Shown here piece after piece: positions 28,033 to 36,892 of a DNA stretch of 64,000 nt. The stretch comes from Cellulosimicrobium cellulans (GTDB lineage Bacteria > Actinomycetota > Actinomycetes > Actinomycetales > Cellulomonadaceae): contig NZ_VEGH01000010.1 in the NCBI RefSeq assembly GCF_007679345.1, positions 1 to 64,000 of the forward strand, in the 5' to 3' direction. The translations under genes and the position numbers were made by a program. The notes under the pieces are model-generated. The model was not told where the DNA came from. It saw nothing but the letters and a program-made list of their open reading frames with translations, and did not search any database. The first letter of the stretch is position 1. Every line of letters begins with the position of its first letter.

Positions 28033-29847
28033 ATGCGCGAGTTCAGCGCCGACACGCCCGCCCCGCACGACCCCGCGCTCAACGTGCCCGGCCTGCTGCT
28101 GCGGCGCCTGGCCCGCGGCGCGTCGAGCGTGATCTTCGAGCGCTCGACCGGGCTCGGTGGCTCCTGGGCGCCGGTGACGGTCGCCGAGTTCGTCCACGAG
28201 GTGACCGCACTCGCCAAGGGCCTGGTCGCGCGAGGGCTCGAGCCGGGTGACCGCGTCGCGATCATGTCCCGCACCCGGTACGAGTGGACGCTCACCGACT
28301 TCGCCGTGTGGTTCGCCGGCGGCGTGGGCGTGCCGGTCTACGAGACGTCCTCGGCCGAGCAGGTCGAGTGGATCCTGTCGAACTCCGGCGCCTCGCTGGT
28401 GGTCGTCGAGACCGCCGCGCACGCCGCGGTCGTCGGCCACGTGCGCGACGCCGTGCCCGCCGTGCGCGAGGTCGTGGTGATCGACGAGGGCGGCCTCGCC
28501 GACCTGGTCGCCGCGGGCGCCGAGGTCGCCGACGCCGAGATCGAGCGCCGCCGGTCCCTGGCCACCGCCGCGGACCTCGCGACGATCATCTACACCTCCG
28601 GCACCACGGGCCGGCCCAAGGGCGTCGAGCTGAGCCACGGCAACTTCGTGGACAACGCCCGCAACGGCGTCGCCGCGCTCGCCGAGGTCTGCGCCACCCC
28701 GGGCTCGCGCACCCTGCTGTTCATGCCGCTCGCGCACGTGTTCGCGCGGTTCATCCAGATGGTCGCGATCGAGGCGGGCTCCCCGCTCGGCCACACCCCG
28801 GACACCCGGAACCTGCTCGCCGACTTCGCCTCGTTCCGGCCGACGTACATCCTCGCCGTGCCGCGGGTGTTCGAGAAGGTCTACAACTCCGCGGAGCAGA
28901 AGGCCGGGCACGGCGCGAAGCTCAAGCTGTTCCGCTGGGCGGCGAAGGTGTCGATCACCTACTCCCGCGCCCTCGACACCGCCCCCGGGCCGTCCGCGCA
29001 GCTCAAGGCGGCGCACGCCCTCGCGTCGTCGCTGGTGCTGCGCAAGCTCCGGGACGCGATGGGCGGCTCGCTCCGGTACGCGATCTCCGGCGGCGCCCCG
29101 CTCGGCGAGCGGCTGGGGCACTACTACCGTGGCCTCGGCCTGGTGGTCCTGGAGGGCTACGGCCTGACCGAGACCACCGCCCCGTCCGCCGTGAACCGCC
29201 CCGGCCTGATCAAGATCGGCACCGTCGGCCCCGCGTACCCGGGCACCTCGCTGCGGGTCGACGACGACGGCAACGTGTTCGCCAAGGGCCCGCACGTGTT
29301 CCGCGGCTACCACGACAACGCCGAGGCCACCGCCGAGGTGCTGGACGCCGACGGCTGGTTCGCGACCGGCGACATCGGCCAGCTGGACGACGACGGCTAC
29401 CTGCGCCTGACCGGCCGCGCCAAGGAGCTCATCGTCACCGCGGGCGGCAAGAACGTCGCGCCCGCCGTGCTGGAGGACCGGTTCCGCGGCCACCCGCTGG
29501 TCAGCCAGGTCGTCGTCGTCGGCGACGGCCGCCCGTTCATCGGCGCCCTGGTCACCCTCGACGCCGACATGCTCCCGGGCTGGCTGTCGATGCACGGCCT
29601 GCCGCCGATGGACGTCCGCGCCGCCGGGAAGCACCCCGAGGTGCTGGCGGCCCTGGACCGCGCCGCCGCGCGCGCCAACGAGGCCGTGTCCCGCGCCGAG
29701 TCGATCCGCAAGGTGCGCGTGCTCGACGGCGACTTCACCGAGGCCAACGGCTACCTGACCCCGAGCCTGAAGGTGAAGCGCGCCCTCGTCCTGAAGGACT
29801 TCGCGTCCGACGTCGAGGAGCTCTACGTCGACACCCGGGAGCACTGA
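28033..29847 (+). CDS. Long-chain fatty acid-CoA ligase
   Basis: 604 residues, AMP-forming ligase of the FadD15/FACL type. Marks: IIYTSGTTGRPKGVELSHGN (P-loop), the long-chain gate region PTYILAVPRVFEKVYN, LEGYGLTETTAPSAVN, and LTGRAKELIVTAGGKNVAP. ATG at 28033 has AGGAG ahead. It activates fatty acids for lipid synthesis or degradation. Single gene with a long palindrome at its end. Confidence 0.92.
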   Translation: MREFSADTPAPHDPALNVPGLLLRRLARGASSVIFERSTGLGGSWAPVTVAEFVHEVTALAKGLVARGLEPGDRVAIMSRTRYEWTLTDFAVWFAGGVGVPVYETSSAEQVEWILSNSGASLVVVETAAHAAVVGHVRDAVPAVREVVVIDEGGLADLVAAGAEVADAEIERRRSLATAADLATIIYTSGTTGRPKGVELSHGNFVDNARNGVAALAEVCATPGSRTLLFMPLAHVFARFIQMVAIEAGSPLGHTPDTRNLLADFASFRPTYILAVPRVFEKVYNSAEQKAGHGAKLKLFRWAAKVSITYSRALDTAPGPSAQLKAAHALASSLVLRKLRDAMGGSLRYAISGGAPLGERLGHYYRGLGLVVLEGYGLTETTAPSAVNRPGLIKIGTVGPAYPGTSLRVDDDGNVFAKGPHVFRGYHDNAEATAEVLDADGWFATGDIGQLDDDGYLRLTGRAKELIVTAGGKNVAPAVLEDRFRGHPLVSQVVVVGDGRPFIGALVTLDADMLPGWLSMHGLPPMDVRAAGKHPEVLAALDRAAARANEAVSRAESIRKVRVLDGDFTEANGYLTPSLKVKRALVLKDFASDVEELYVDTREH

Positions 29848-29866
29848 CACCGCCGAGGGCGCACGC

Positions 29867-29910
29867 GACACCGCGAGGGCGCACGAGATCTCGTGCGCCC
29901 TCGCGGTGTC
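29867..29910. terminator. 44-bp perfect palindrome between convergent genes
   Basis: Arms 29867-29888 and 29889-29910 are exact inverses (22 bp, no loop; in RNA about 4 nt would stay open). A third, slightly altered direct copy lies at 29846-29865, partly in the ligase stop region. A strong bidirectional terminator candidate. Confidence 0.75.
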
Positions 29911-29931
29911 TCACGCGCCGTGGCGCGGCGA

Positions 29932-31134
29932 TCAGACCACGTCGTGCAGGCGGCGCTGGTCGGCCGACTGCGACGGCACCGCCTCGCTCGGCGTGGAGCC
30001 GTCCGTGTAGCGCAGCACCGCGCCCACCCCGTCGACCGCCTCGACCTGCCCGTCGAGCGCGATCGCGAGCCCGGCGTCCTGCCCGAGCGCGGCGCGCAGC
30101 AGCGCCACGGCGGCGGGCATCGTCCGCGCGCCCTCCGTGACGCCGATGCCGGCGAGGTCGTCCTCGCTCGTGGCGATCTGCAGCGGGTCCGGGCCGACCC
30201 ACAGCTGCCGGTCGGCGAGCGCCGAGCCGGGCAGCGTGACGTCCTCGTGCAGCACGAGCGCGCGCACCTGCCCCCGCTGGAGGACCGTCACCACGTCGTC
30301 GACCGACGTGACGGCCGCTCCCCCGCGGCCCAGCTCCTCGCGGTACCGCGCGAGCGTCTCCTCCCGCCGGCGCTGCCGGAACGCCTCCAGCGCCTCCGCC
30401 ACCCGCTGGTGGAAGACGTCCTGCTTGACGCCGTCGGCGCGGGAGCCGCCGGGGACCTCGACCACCAGGTCCTTCGTGCGCGGGGCGACCGCGTGGCACA
30501 GCAGCGACACCGCGCGCACGTCCCCGGTGACGAGCACCACCTCGGGCTTCTTCTCGACCACCTGGCGGTCGAGCTCCGCCGCGACCGTCTCGGCGTTGCG
30601 CTCCCAGGAGTCCTCGGCGCGCATCTGCACCCGCCGGGCCTTCCAGCCGTCGCCGGTCTCCTTCACCTTGCGCAGCTCGTCGTGGCTGCCCTCCACGCTC
30701 TCCTTCTGCGCGGTGCGCAGGCCGGAGCCGTCCGACCAGGTGAGGTCGGCGCCCTGGCGGTCGACCTCGACCAGCAGGAACCGGGTCGCCTGGTCCGCGG
30801 CGCGCACGGCCGGCAGCAGCACCGGCACGTCGTCCAGGTGCGCGGTCGACTGCGCCGGGGCCTCCTTGAGCACGCGGTCCACCACGACGCCCTCGGCGTC
30901 CGCGATCACCACGCGCCCGTGCGGGCCGGCCACGCCGGTGGGCCGGGTGACCCGCTCCTCGATCTCGTCGAGCACCGTCGCCGACGCCCCGGAGCGCTCG
31001 AGCTCCCTGCGCAGGGCCCGCCACCGCCCCGCGACCTCCTCGTCGCCCGACGCGTCAGCGCGGGTGGCGTCGAGATGGATCGTCACGAACGGGGCGGGAC
31101 GTCCGAGCAGGGGCTTGAGCCAGTGCAGTTCCAC
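29932..31134 (-). CDS. Vms1/Ankzf1-like (eRF1-fold) protein, Rv2629-type
   Basis: 400 residues, cytoplasmic. It opens with LHWLKPLLGRPAPFVTIHLD and has LLVEVDRQGADL, the long helical linker region with WERNAETVAAELDRQVVEKK, PEVVLVTGDVRAVSLLCHAV and ALVLHEDVT, the pattern of the actinobacterial Rv2629 family. NCBI groups these with Vms1-type peptidyl-tRNA hydrolases of eRF1 fold, proposed to act in ribosome rescue. No GGQ motif is seen. ATG at 31134. Function in actinobacteria is unproven. Confidence 0.8.
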   Translation of the reverse strand: MELHWLKPLLGRPAPFVTIHLDATRADASGDEEVAGRWRALRRELERSGASATVLDEIEERVTRPTGVAGPHGRVVIADAEGVVVDRVLKEAPAQSTAHLDDVPVLLPAVRAADQATRFLLVEVDRQGADLTWSDGSGLRTAQKESVEGSHDELRKVKETGDGWKARRVQMRAEDSWERNAETVAAELDRQVVEKKPEVVLVTGDVRAVSLLCHAVAPRTKDLVVEVPGGSRADGVKQDVFHQRVAEALEAFRQRRREETLARYREELGRGGAAVTSVDDVVTVLQRGQVRALVLHEDVTLPGSALADRQLWVGPDPLQIATSEDDLAGIGVTEGARTMPAAVALLRAALGQDAGLAIALDGQVEAVDGVGAVLRYTDGSTPSEAVPSQSADQRRLHDVV

Positions 31135-31321
31135 GAGCGACCTCCGAGGGTCCGGTTGCGTGGGTCGTGCCGGCGCAGCGCCGTCCGGGCCGCACCGACC
31201 GACCGGTCCTGACCCCTCCCACCCTCTGACAGCCCGTCGCAGCGCGCCACCCCGGCGCGGGTCCGAGTTCGCCCGGCGGTCGCCGCCGTCCCGGATGCCG
31301 GGCGCGCGCGGGCCGGGGCGG

Positions 31322-31672
31322 TCAGTCCGTGACCGGGTCGTCCGAGGCGGTCGCGGGCGCGCGCTGCCCGTCGGGGCCGGCGGCGATCTCCTCGTGGTGC
31401 CGGATGACCTCCTCCACGATGAACGCGAGGAACTTCTCGGCGAACACCGGGTCCAGGTCCGCGGCGTGCGCGAGGTCCCGCAGCCGCGCGACCTGCTGGG
31501 CCTCGCGGCCCGGGTCGGACGCCGGCAGCCCCAGGCGCGCCTTGAGCACGCCGACCTGCTGGGTCGCCTTGAACCGCTCCGCGAGCAGGTGGATCAGGGC
31601 CGCGTCGATGTTGTCGATGCTGCCGCGCAGGCGCGCGAGCTCGGGCGGGGGTCCGGCGGGAGGAGTCGTCAC
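31322..31672 (-). CDS. Chorismate mutase, AroQ type
   Basis: 116 residues, all-helical AroQ fold: LRGSIDNIDAALIHLLAERFKATQQVGVLKARLGL holds the Arg and Lys ligands for chorismate, followed by REAQQVARLRDLA and FAEKFLAFIVEEVIRHHEEI. It turns chorismate into prephenate on the way to Phe and Tyr. No signal peptide, so cytoplasmic. ATG at 31672, 31 nt upstream of the clpX stop on the same strand order, so it may be read through from clpX. Confidence 0.88.
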   Translation of the reverse strand: MTTPPAGPPPELARLRGSIDNIDAALIHLLAERFKATQQVGVLKARLGLPASDPGREAQQVARLRDLAHAADLDPVFAEKFLAFIVEEVIRHHEEIAAGPDGQRAPATASDDPVTD

Positions 31673-31703
31673 GCCCCCGATCGTAGGGGGCGGGAGGGTC
31701 CGC

Positions 31704-32990
<1,287 letters not shown>

Positions 32991-33119
32991 GTGCGTCCCC
33001 TTCCCTCGGTGCGACCGGTCGGTCGCGAGTCACTGCGCTCTCGGGCGGACCGGCCACCGCCGACCGCCCATCGGTCCATTGCACACCACGGCGGGCCCGG
33101 TGTCAGCCCGCCACGCACC

Positions 33120-33169
33120 GGGGGCCGGGCGTGTCGGCCGGGTTCGCCCGTCCGCCACGCCCGGCCCCC
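33120..33169 (-). terminator. Stem-loop between clpP2 and clpX
   Basis: Exact 14-bp arms 33120-33133 and 33156-33169 with a 22-nt loop, 8 nt after the clpP2 stop. It may separate or weaken clpX expression relative to clpP1P2. Confidence 0.6.
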
Positions 33170-33176
33170 GTGCGCA

Positions 33177-33887
33177 TCACGGCTCGACGCGGGTCGCGAT
33201 CGCGCCCTTGCGGCTCTCGAGCACCTGGTCGACGATCCCGTACTCGTGCGCCTGCTTGGCGGTGAGGATCTTGTCGCGCTCGATGTCCTGGCGGACCTTG
33301 TCCAGCGGCTGGCCGGTGTGGTGCGCGATGGTCTCCTCGAGCCACTCGCGCATCCGGATCAGCTCGTTGGCGTGGATCTCGATGTCCGACGCCTGGGCGT
33401 AGCCGCCGCCCTCCATCGCGGGCTGGTGGATCAGCACGCGGGCGTTCGGCAGCGCCAGGCGCTTGCCCGGGGTGCCGGCGGCCAGCAGGACCGCGGCGGC
33501 CGAGGCCGCCTGGCCCAGGCACACCGTCTGGATCTGCGGCTTGATGTACTGCATCGTGTCGTAGATCGCGGTCAGCGCGGTGAACGAGCCGCCGGGCGAG
33601 TTGATGTAGAGCGTGATGACGCCGTCGGGGTCGGTCGACTCCAGGACCAGCAGCTGGGCCATGATGTCGTCCGCGGAGGCGTCGTCCACCTGCACGCCGA
33701 GGAAGATGATCCGGTCCTCGAACAGCTTGGTGTACGGGTCCTGCCGCTTGAAGCCGTAGGCCGTGCGCTCCTCGAACTGGGGCAGCACGTAGCGGGACGA
33801 CGGCGAGGTCGCGACGGACCCGGCGGTGCCGCCCCAGCCGCCGGCGAGGCGCCCGGCGCGGGCGATGAACTGCGACTCGGTGCTCAC
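33177..33887 (-). CDS. clpP2: ATP-dependent Clp protease proteolytic subunit ClpP2
   Basis: 236 residues. Catalytic Ser in [15 protein letters not shown], His in RVLIHQPAM, and the [21 protein letters not shown] region, all as in mycobacterial ClpP2. The N-terminal 38 residues are longer than usual and Gly/Ser-rich ([12 protein letters not shown]). It forms the mixed tetradecamer with ClpP1. Start GTG at 33887 follows AGGAGA; 38 nt from clpP1. Confidence 0.94.
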   Translation of the reverse strand: MSTESQFIARAGRLAGGWGGTAGSVATSPSSRYVLPQFEERTAYGFKRQDPYTKLFEDRIIFLGVQVDDASADDIMAQLLVLESTDPDGVITLYINSPGGSFTALTAIYDTMQYIKPQIQTVCLGQAASAAAVLLAAGTPGKRLALPNARVLIHQPAMEGGGYAQASDIEIHANELIRMREWLEETIAHHTGQPLDKVRQDIERDKILTAKQAHEYGIVDQVLESRKGAIATRVEP

Positions 33888-33925
33888 GAGTTCTCCTAAC
33901 GAGGTCTGTGGTGGTTCGGGGTCGG

Positions 33926-34546
33926 TCAGGCCGCGGTGCCGCCGCCACCGGTGACGGCGCCGGCGTGGGTGACGACCTTGTCGACGAACCCGTACTCGAG
34001 GGCCTCGGGGGCGGTGAACCAGCGGTCGCGGTCCGAGTCCGCCGTGATCTGCTCGACCGACTTGCCGGTCTGCTCGGCGATCAGCTCGGCGAGCACCGTC
34101 TTCATGTGCAGGATCAGCTGGGCGTTGATGCGCACGTCGGTGGCCGTGCCGCCGATGCCGCCGGACGGCTGGTGCATCATCACGCGGGCGTGCGGGGTGG
34201 CGTAGCGCTTGCCCTTGGCGCCCGAGGAGAGCAGGAACTGCCCCATCGAGGCCGCCATGCCCATCGCCACCGTGGCGACGTCGGGCTGGATGTACTGCAT
34301 GGTGTCGTAGATCGCCATGCCCGCGGTGATCGAGCCACCGGGCGAGTTGATGTACAGGAAGATGTCCTTGTCCGGGTCCTCCGCGGCGAGCAGCATCATC
34401 TGCGCGCAGATGGCGTTCGCGTTCTCGTCCCGGACCTCCGACCCCAGCCAGATGATCCGCTCCTTGAGGAGCCGGTTGTAGATGGAGTCGTTGAGGCCGA
34501 GTCCCCCGGACTCTGCCCGGGCGATGGCCGGCGTCTGGTCGTTCAC
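33926..34546 (-). CDS. clpP1: ATP-dependent Clp protease proteolytic subunit ClpP1
   Basis: 206 residues from GTG 34546 (GGGAG 5 nt upstream; longer starts add basic sequence not found in the family). Catalytic Ser in [12 protein letters not shown], His in [10 protein letters not shown], Asp in the DSDRDRWF region, and [22 protein letters not shown]. It pairs with ClpP2. First clp gene; a -10 TAGGGT (minus strand 34584-34589) lies about 38 nt upstream, next to a GCT-GACA-AGC inverted repeat that could bind a regulator. Confidence 0.94.
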   Translation of the reverse strand: MNDQTPAIARAESGGLGLNDSIYNRLLKERIIWLGSEVRDENANAICAQMMLLAAEDPDKDIFLYINSPGGSITAGMAIYDTMQYIQPDVATVAMGMAASMGQFLLSSGAKGKRYATPHARVMMHQPSGGIGGTATDVRINAQLILHMKTVLAELIAEQTGKSVEQITADSDRDRWFTAPEALEYGFVDKVVTHAGAVTGGGGTAA

Positions 34547-34583
34547 GAACGCTCCCTCGATCAGGACTGGTTGCTTGTCAGCG

Positions 34584-34589
34584 ACCCTA
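34584..34589 (-). promoter_or_regulatory. -10 box of the clpP1-clpP2 operon
   Basis: TAGGGT on the minus strand, 38 nt before the clpP1 GTG, followed by CGCTGACAAGCAACC with a small inverted repeat. I could not fit it well to the ClgR consensus. Confidence 0.4.
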
Positions 34590-34690
34590 ACGCCCGGCCC
34601 GCCCGGCATCAGTCCCGGTCGGGCCCCGTTTCGCTGTCGGCGCACGTGCGGCGCGCCGGCCCCGGGGCGAACCGCGGGCCGGGACGCCCG

Positions 34691-34721
34691 AGGGCCCCGC
34701 ACCGGATCGGTGCGGGGCCCT
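34691..34721 (-). terminator. Terminator after the trigger factor gene
   Basis: Perfect 14-bp stem (34691-34704 with 34708-34721) and a 3-nt loop GAT, 25 nt beyond the tig stop and before the clpP1 promoter. Confidence 0.75.
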
Positions 34722-34745
34722 CGTGACGTGCGGGTGGCGCGGGGC

Positions 34746-36140
34746 TCAGGCCTTCGCGTCCTCGGCGGGCGCCTCGGTGGTGCCCTCGGCCGCGTCCTCG
34801 TCGCCCTCGGCGGCCGCGGTGGCGGCGTCCTCGAGCGCCGTCTGCGCGGCGTCCTCCTCGTCCGTGCCGATGTACTCGGACAGGTCGACGGCCTCGCCGG
34901 CCGGGTCGACGACCGCGACGTGGCGCAGGGCCACCGCGAGCGCCTTGGAGCGCGCGACCTCGGCGACCATGGCGGGGATCTGGCCCTGCTGGTCGATCGT
35001 CTGGATGAAGGTGTTCGGGTCCATGCCGTACTGGCGGGACGCGCTCACCAGGTAGTCGACGAGCTCGCCCTGGTTGACCTTGACCTCGAGGTTCTCGGCC
35101 AGGGTGTCCAGGAGGATCTGGTTGCGCAGCGCGGTCTGCGCCTGCTCCGTCACCTCGGCGCGGTGCACGTCGTCCTCCAGGCGACCCTCGGACTCGAGGT
35201 GGCGGTGCACCTCGGCCTCGACGGCGCCGGCCGGGACCGGGATCTCGAGCTGCTCGAGCAGCTGCTCCAGGAGCAGGTCGCGGGCCTGGACGGCCTGGTT
35301 CTGCGCCTTGATCTTGGTGGCCTGCTCGCGCAGGTCCGCCAGCAGCTCCTCCACCGTGTCGAACTCCGACGCCATCTGCGCGAAGTCGTCGTCGGCCTCG
35401 GGCAGCTCGCGCTCCTTGACGGAGGACGCGGTGACGGTGACCTCGGCCTGCTCGCCGGCGTGGTCGCCGCCGACCAGCGTGGTCGAGAACGTCGTGGTCT
35501 CGCCGGCCGACAGGCCGGTCAGCGCCTCGTCCAGGCCCTCGAGCATGTTGCCCGAGCCGATCTGGTAGGAGACGCCGGAGACCGTGTCGACCTCCTCGCC
35601 GTCGATCTTGGCGACCAGGTCGATGACCGCGAAGTCCTTGTCGGCGGCCGGGCGGTCGACGCCGACCAGGGTGCCGAAGCGCTCGCGCAGCGCGTCCAGG
35701 CGGCCCTGCACGTCCTCGTCGGTGATCTCGGAGGCGTCCACGGTGACGGACAGGCCGTCGAGCGACGGGATCTCGATCTCCGGGCGGACCTCGACCTCGG
35801 CGGTGAACACCAGGTCGCCGTCGGTCTCGCCGGGCACGAGGCCGGGGACCTTCGTGACGTCGACCTCGGGCTGGCCGAGCGGGCGCAGCTTGTTCTCGCG
35901 GACGGCCTCGGCGTAGAAGCCGGACAGGCCCTCGTTGACGGCGTGCTCCATGACCGCCGGGCGGCCCACGCGCTGGTCGATGATCCGCGGCGGGACCTTG
36001 CCCTTGCGGAAGCCGGGGATGTTCACCTGCTCCGCGATGTGCGAGTAGGCGTGATCGATGCTCGGCTTGAGCTCGTCGTACGGAACCTCGACGGTCAGCC
36101 TGACCTTGGTGGGCTCCAGGGTCTCGACGGCGCTCTTCAC
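34746..36140 (-). CDS. tig: Trigger factor (ribosome-bound chaperone)
   Basis: 464 residues from GTG 36140 (GGAGAG 7 nt upstream). N-terminal ribosome-binding domain with [20 protein letters not shown] and the signature [16 protein letters not shown]-type PPIase domain around residues 150-245; helical C-terminal chaperone domain. It ends in an acidic low-complexity tail (Glu/Asp/Ala, about 45 residues), common in actinobacterial Tig. Precedes clpP1-clpP2-clpX as usual. Confidence 0.95.
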   Translation of the reverse strand: MKSAVETLEPTKVRLTVEVPYDELKPSIDHAYSHIAEQVNIPGFRKGKVPPRIIDQRVGRPAVMEHAVNEGLSGFYAEAVRENKLRPLGQPEVDVTKVPGLVPGETDGDLVFTAEVEVRPEIEIPSLDGLSVTVDASEITDEDVQGRLDALRERFGTLVGVDRPAADKDFAVIDLVAKIDGEEVDTVSGVSYQIGSGNMLEGLDEALTGLSAGETTTFSTTLVGGDHAGEQAEVTVTASSVKERELPEADDDFAQMASEFDTVEELLADLREQATKIKAQNQAVQARDLLLEQLLEQLEIPVPAGAVEAEVHRHLESEGRLEDDVHRAEVTEQAQTALRNQILLDTLAENLEVKVNQGELVDYLVSASRQYGMDPNTFIQTIDQQGQIPAMVAEVARSKALAVALRHVAVVDPAGEAVDLSEYIGTDEEDAAQTALEDAATAAAEGDEDAAEGTTEAPAEDAKA

Positions 36141-36325
36141 TTCAGTGCTCTCCAACTGCTCGGATTCGTCTGCGCCGGGGTGCCCGGCGTGGGCGCTGGG
36201 GCGGGCCGGTCGGGCGGTTCCCCGCTCTACCCCGAGGGGCGGCACGCTACGGCGCGCGCGGGCATGGCTCGCCGCACCGGCCCACGAAGCCTACGCCACC
36301 GCGCCGCGCCGCCGCCAAAGCGCGC

Positions 36326-36763
36326 TCAGGCCCGGCGGCGGCCCCGCCACGCGCGCCACGCGCCGGTCGACCACAGCGACCACGCGACCAGCGCGGCCTG
36401 GCCGGGGAGCCGGGCGAGCCGCTTGGCGTCGGTGTCGAGCCCGAAGGCGTCGGTGTGGGTCAGGTACTGCGACACGTTGCCCGGGAAGATCGCGACGAAG
36501 AACGCGGCCGCGGCCCACCCGACCGTCGTGCGGTGCCGCGCGGGCGCGACGGCGAGCGCCGTGCCGAGCGCGATCTCGACCACGCCCGAGCCGAGGACGA
36601 CCAGGTCCTCGTCCAGCGGCACCCACGGCGGGACCTGCGCCCGGAACTCCTCGCGCGCGAACGTGAGGTGGCTGGTGCCGGCGAACGCGAGCACCGCCCC
36701 GAGGCCGATCCGGCCCACCGTCCGCGCGAGGCCGCCGCCCGGCCGCGCCTGCTGCTCCGCCAT
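36326..36763 (-). CDS. DoxX-family membrane protein
   Basis: 145 residues with four predicted membrane segments: RIGLGAVLAFAGTSHLTF, VVLGSGVVEIALGTALAVAP, VGWAAAAFFVAIFPGNVSQYL and the C-terminal AALVAWSLW. The N-terminal FAGTSHLTFAREEFRAQVPPW is typical of DoxX-like proteins. Function unclear (redox-linked in some relatives). A perfect palindrome lies in its promoter region at 36776, so a TetR-type repressor encoded elsewhere probably controls it. Confidence 0.8.
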   Translation of the reverse strand: MAEQQARPGGGLARTVGRIGLGAVLAFAGTSHLTFAREEFRAQVPPWVPLDEDLVVLGSGVVEIALGTALAVAPARHRTTVGWAAAAFFVAIFPGNVSQYLTHTDAFGLDTDAKRLARLPGQAALVAWSLWSTGAWRAWRGRRRA

Positions 36764-36775
36764 GTCCGCTCCCTG

Positions 36776-36795
36776 GGTAGACGAGTTCGTCTACC
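36776..36795. promoter_or_regulatory. TetR-type operator palindrome
   Basis: GGTAGACGAGTTCGTCTACC: exact 9-bp arms around a 2-bp centre, 13 nt upstream of the DoxX-protein ATG. Size and symmetry fit a TetR/AcrR-family site. No tetR gene is nearby. Confidence 0.65.
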
Positions 36796-36892
36796 TATCG
36801 AAGCACAGGTGCGGGGGCGCCTGCACCTGCTGCCGCGCGGGCAGCGGCGCGCGTGCCTCGCCTGGCCGTCGGCCCGGGCGCGACCGGCGCGA

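Noticed and set aside
34560..34600. ClgR operator before clpP1
   Set aside because: Only the half CGCTGACA fits; the second half deviates at several positions from the consensus I remember.
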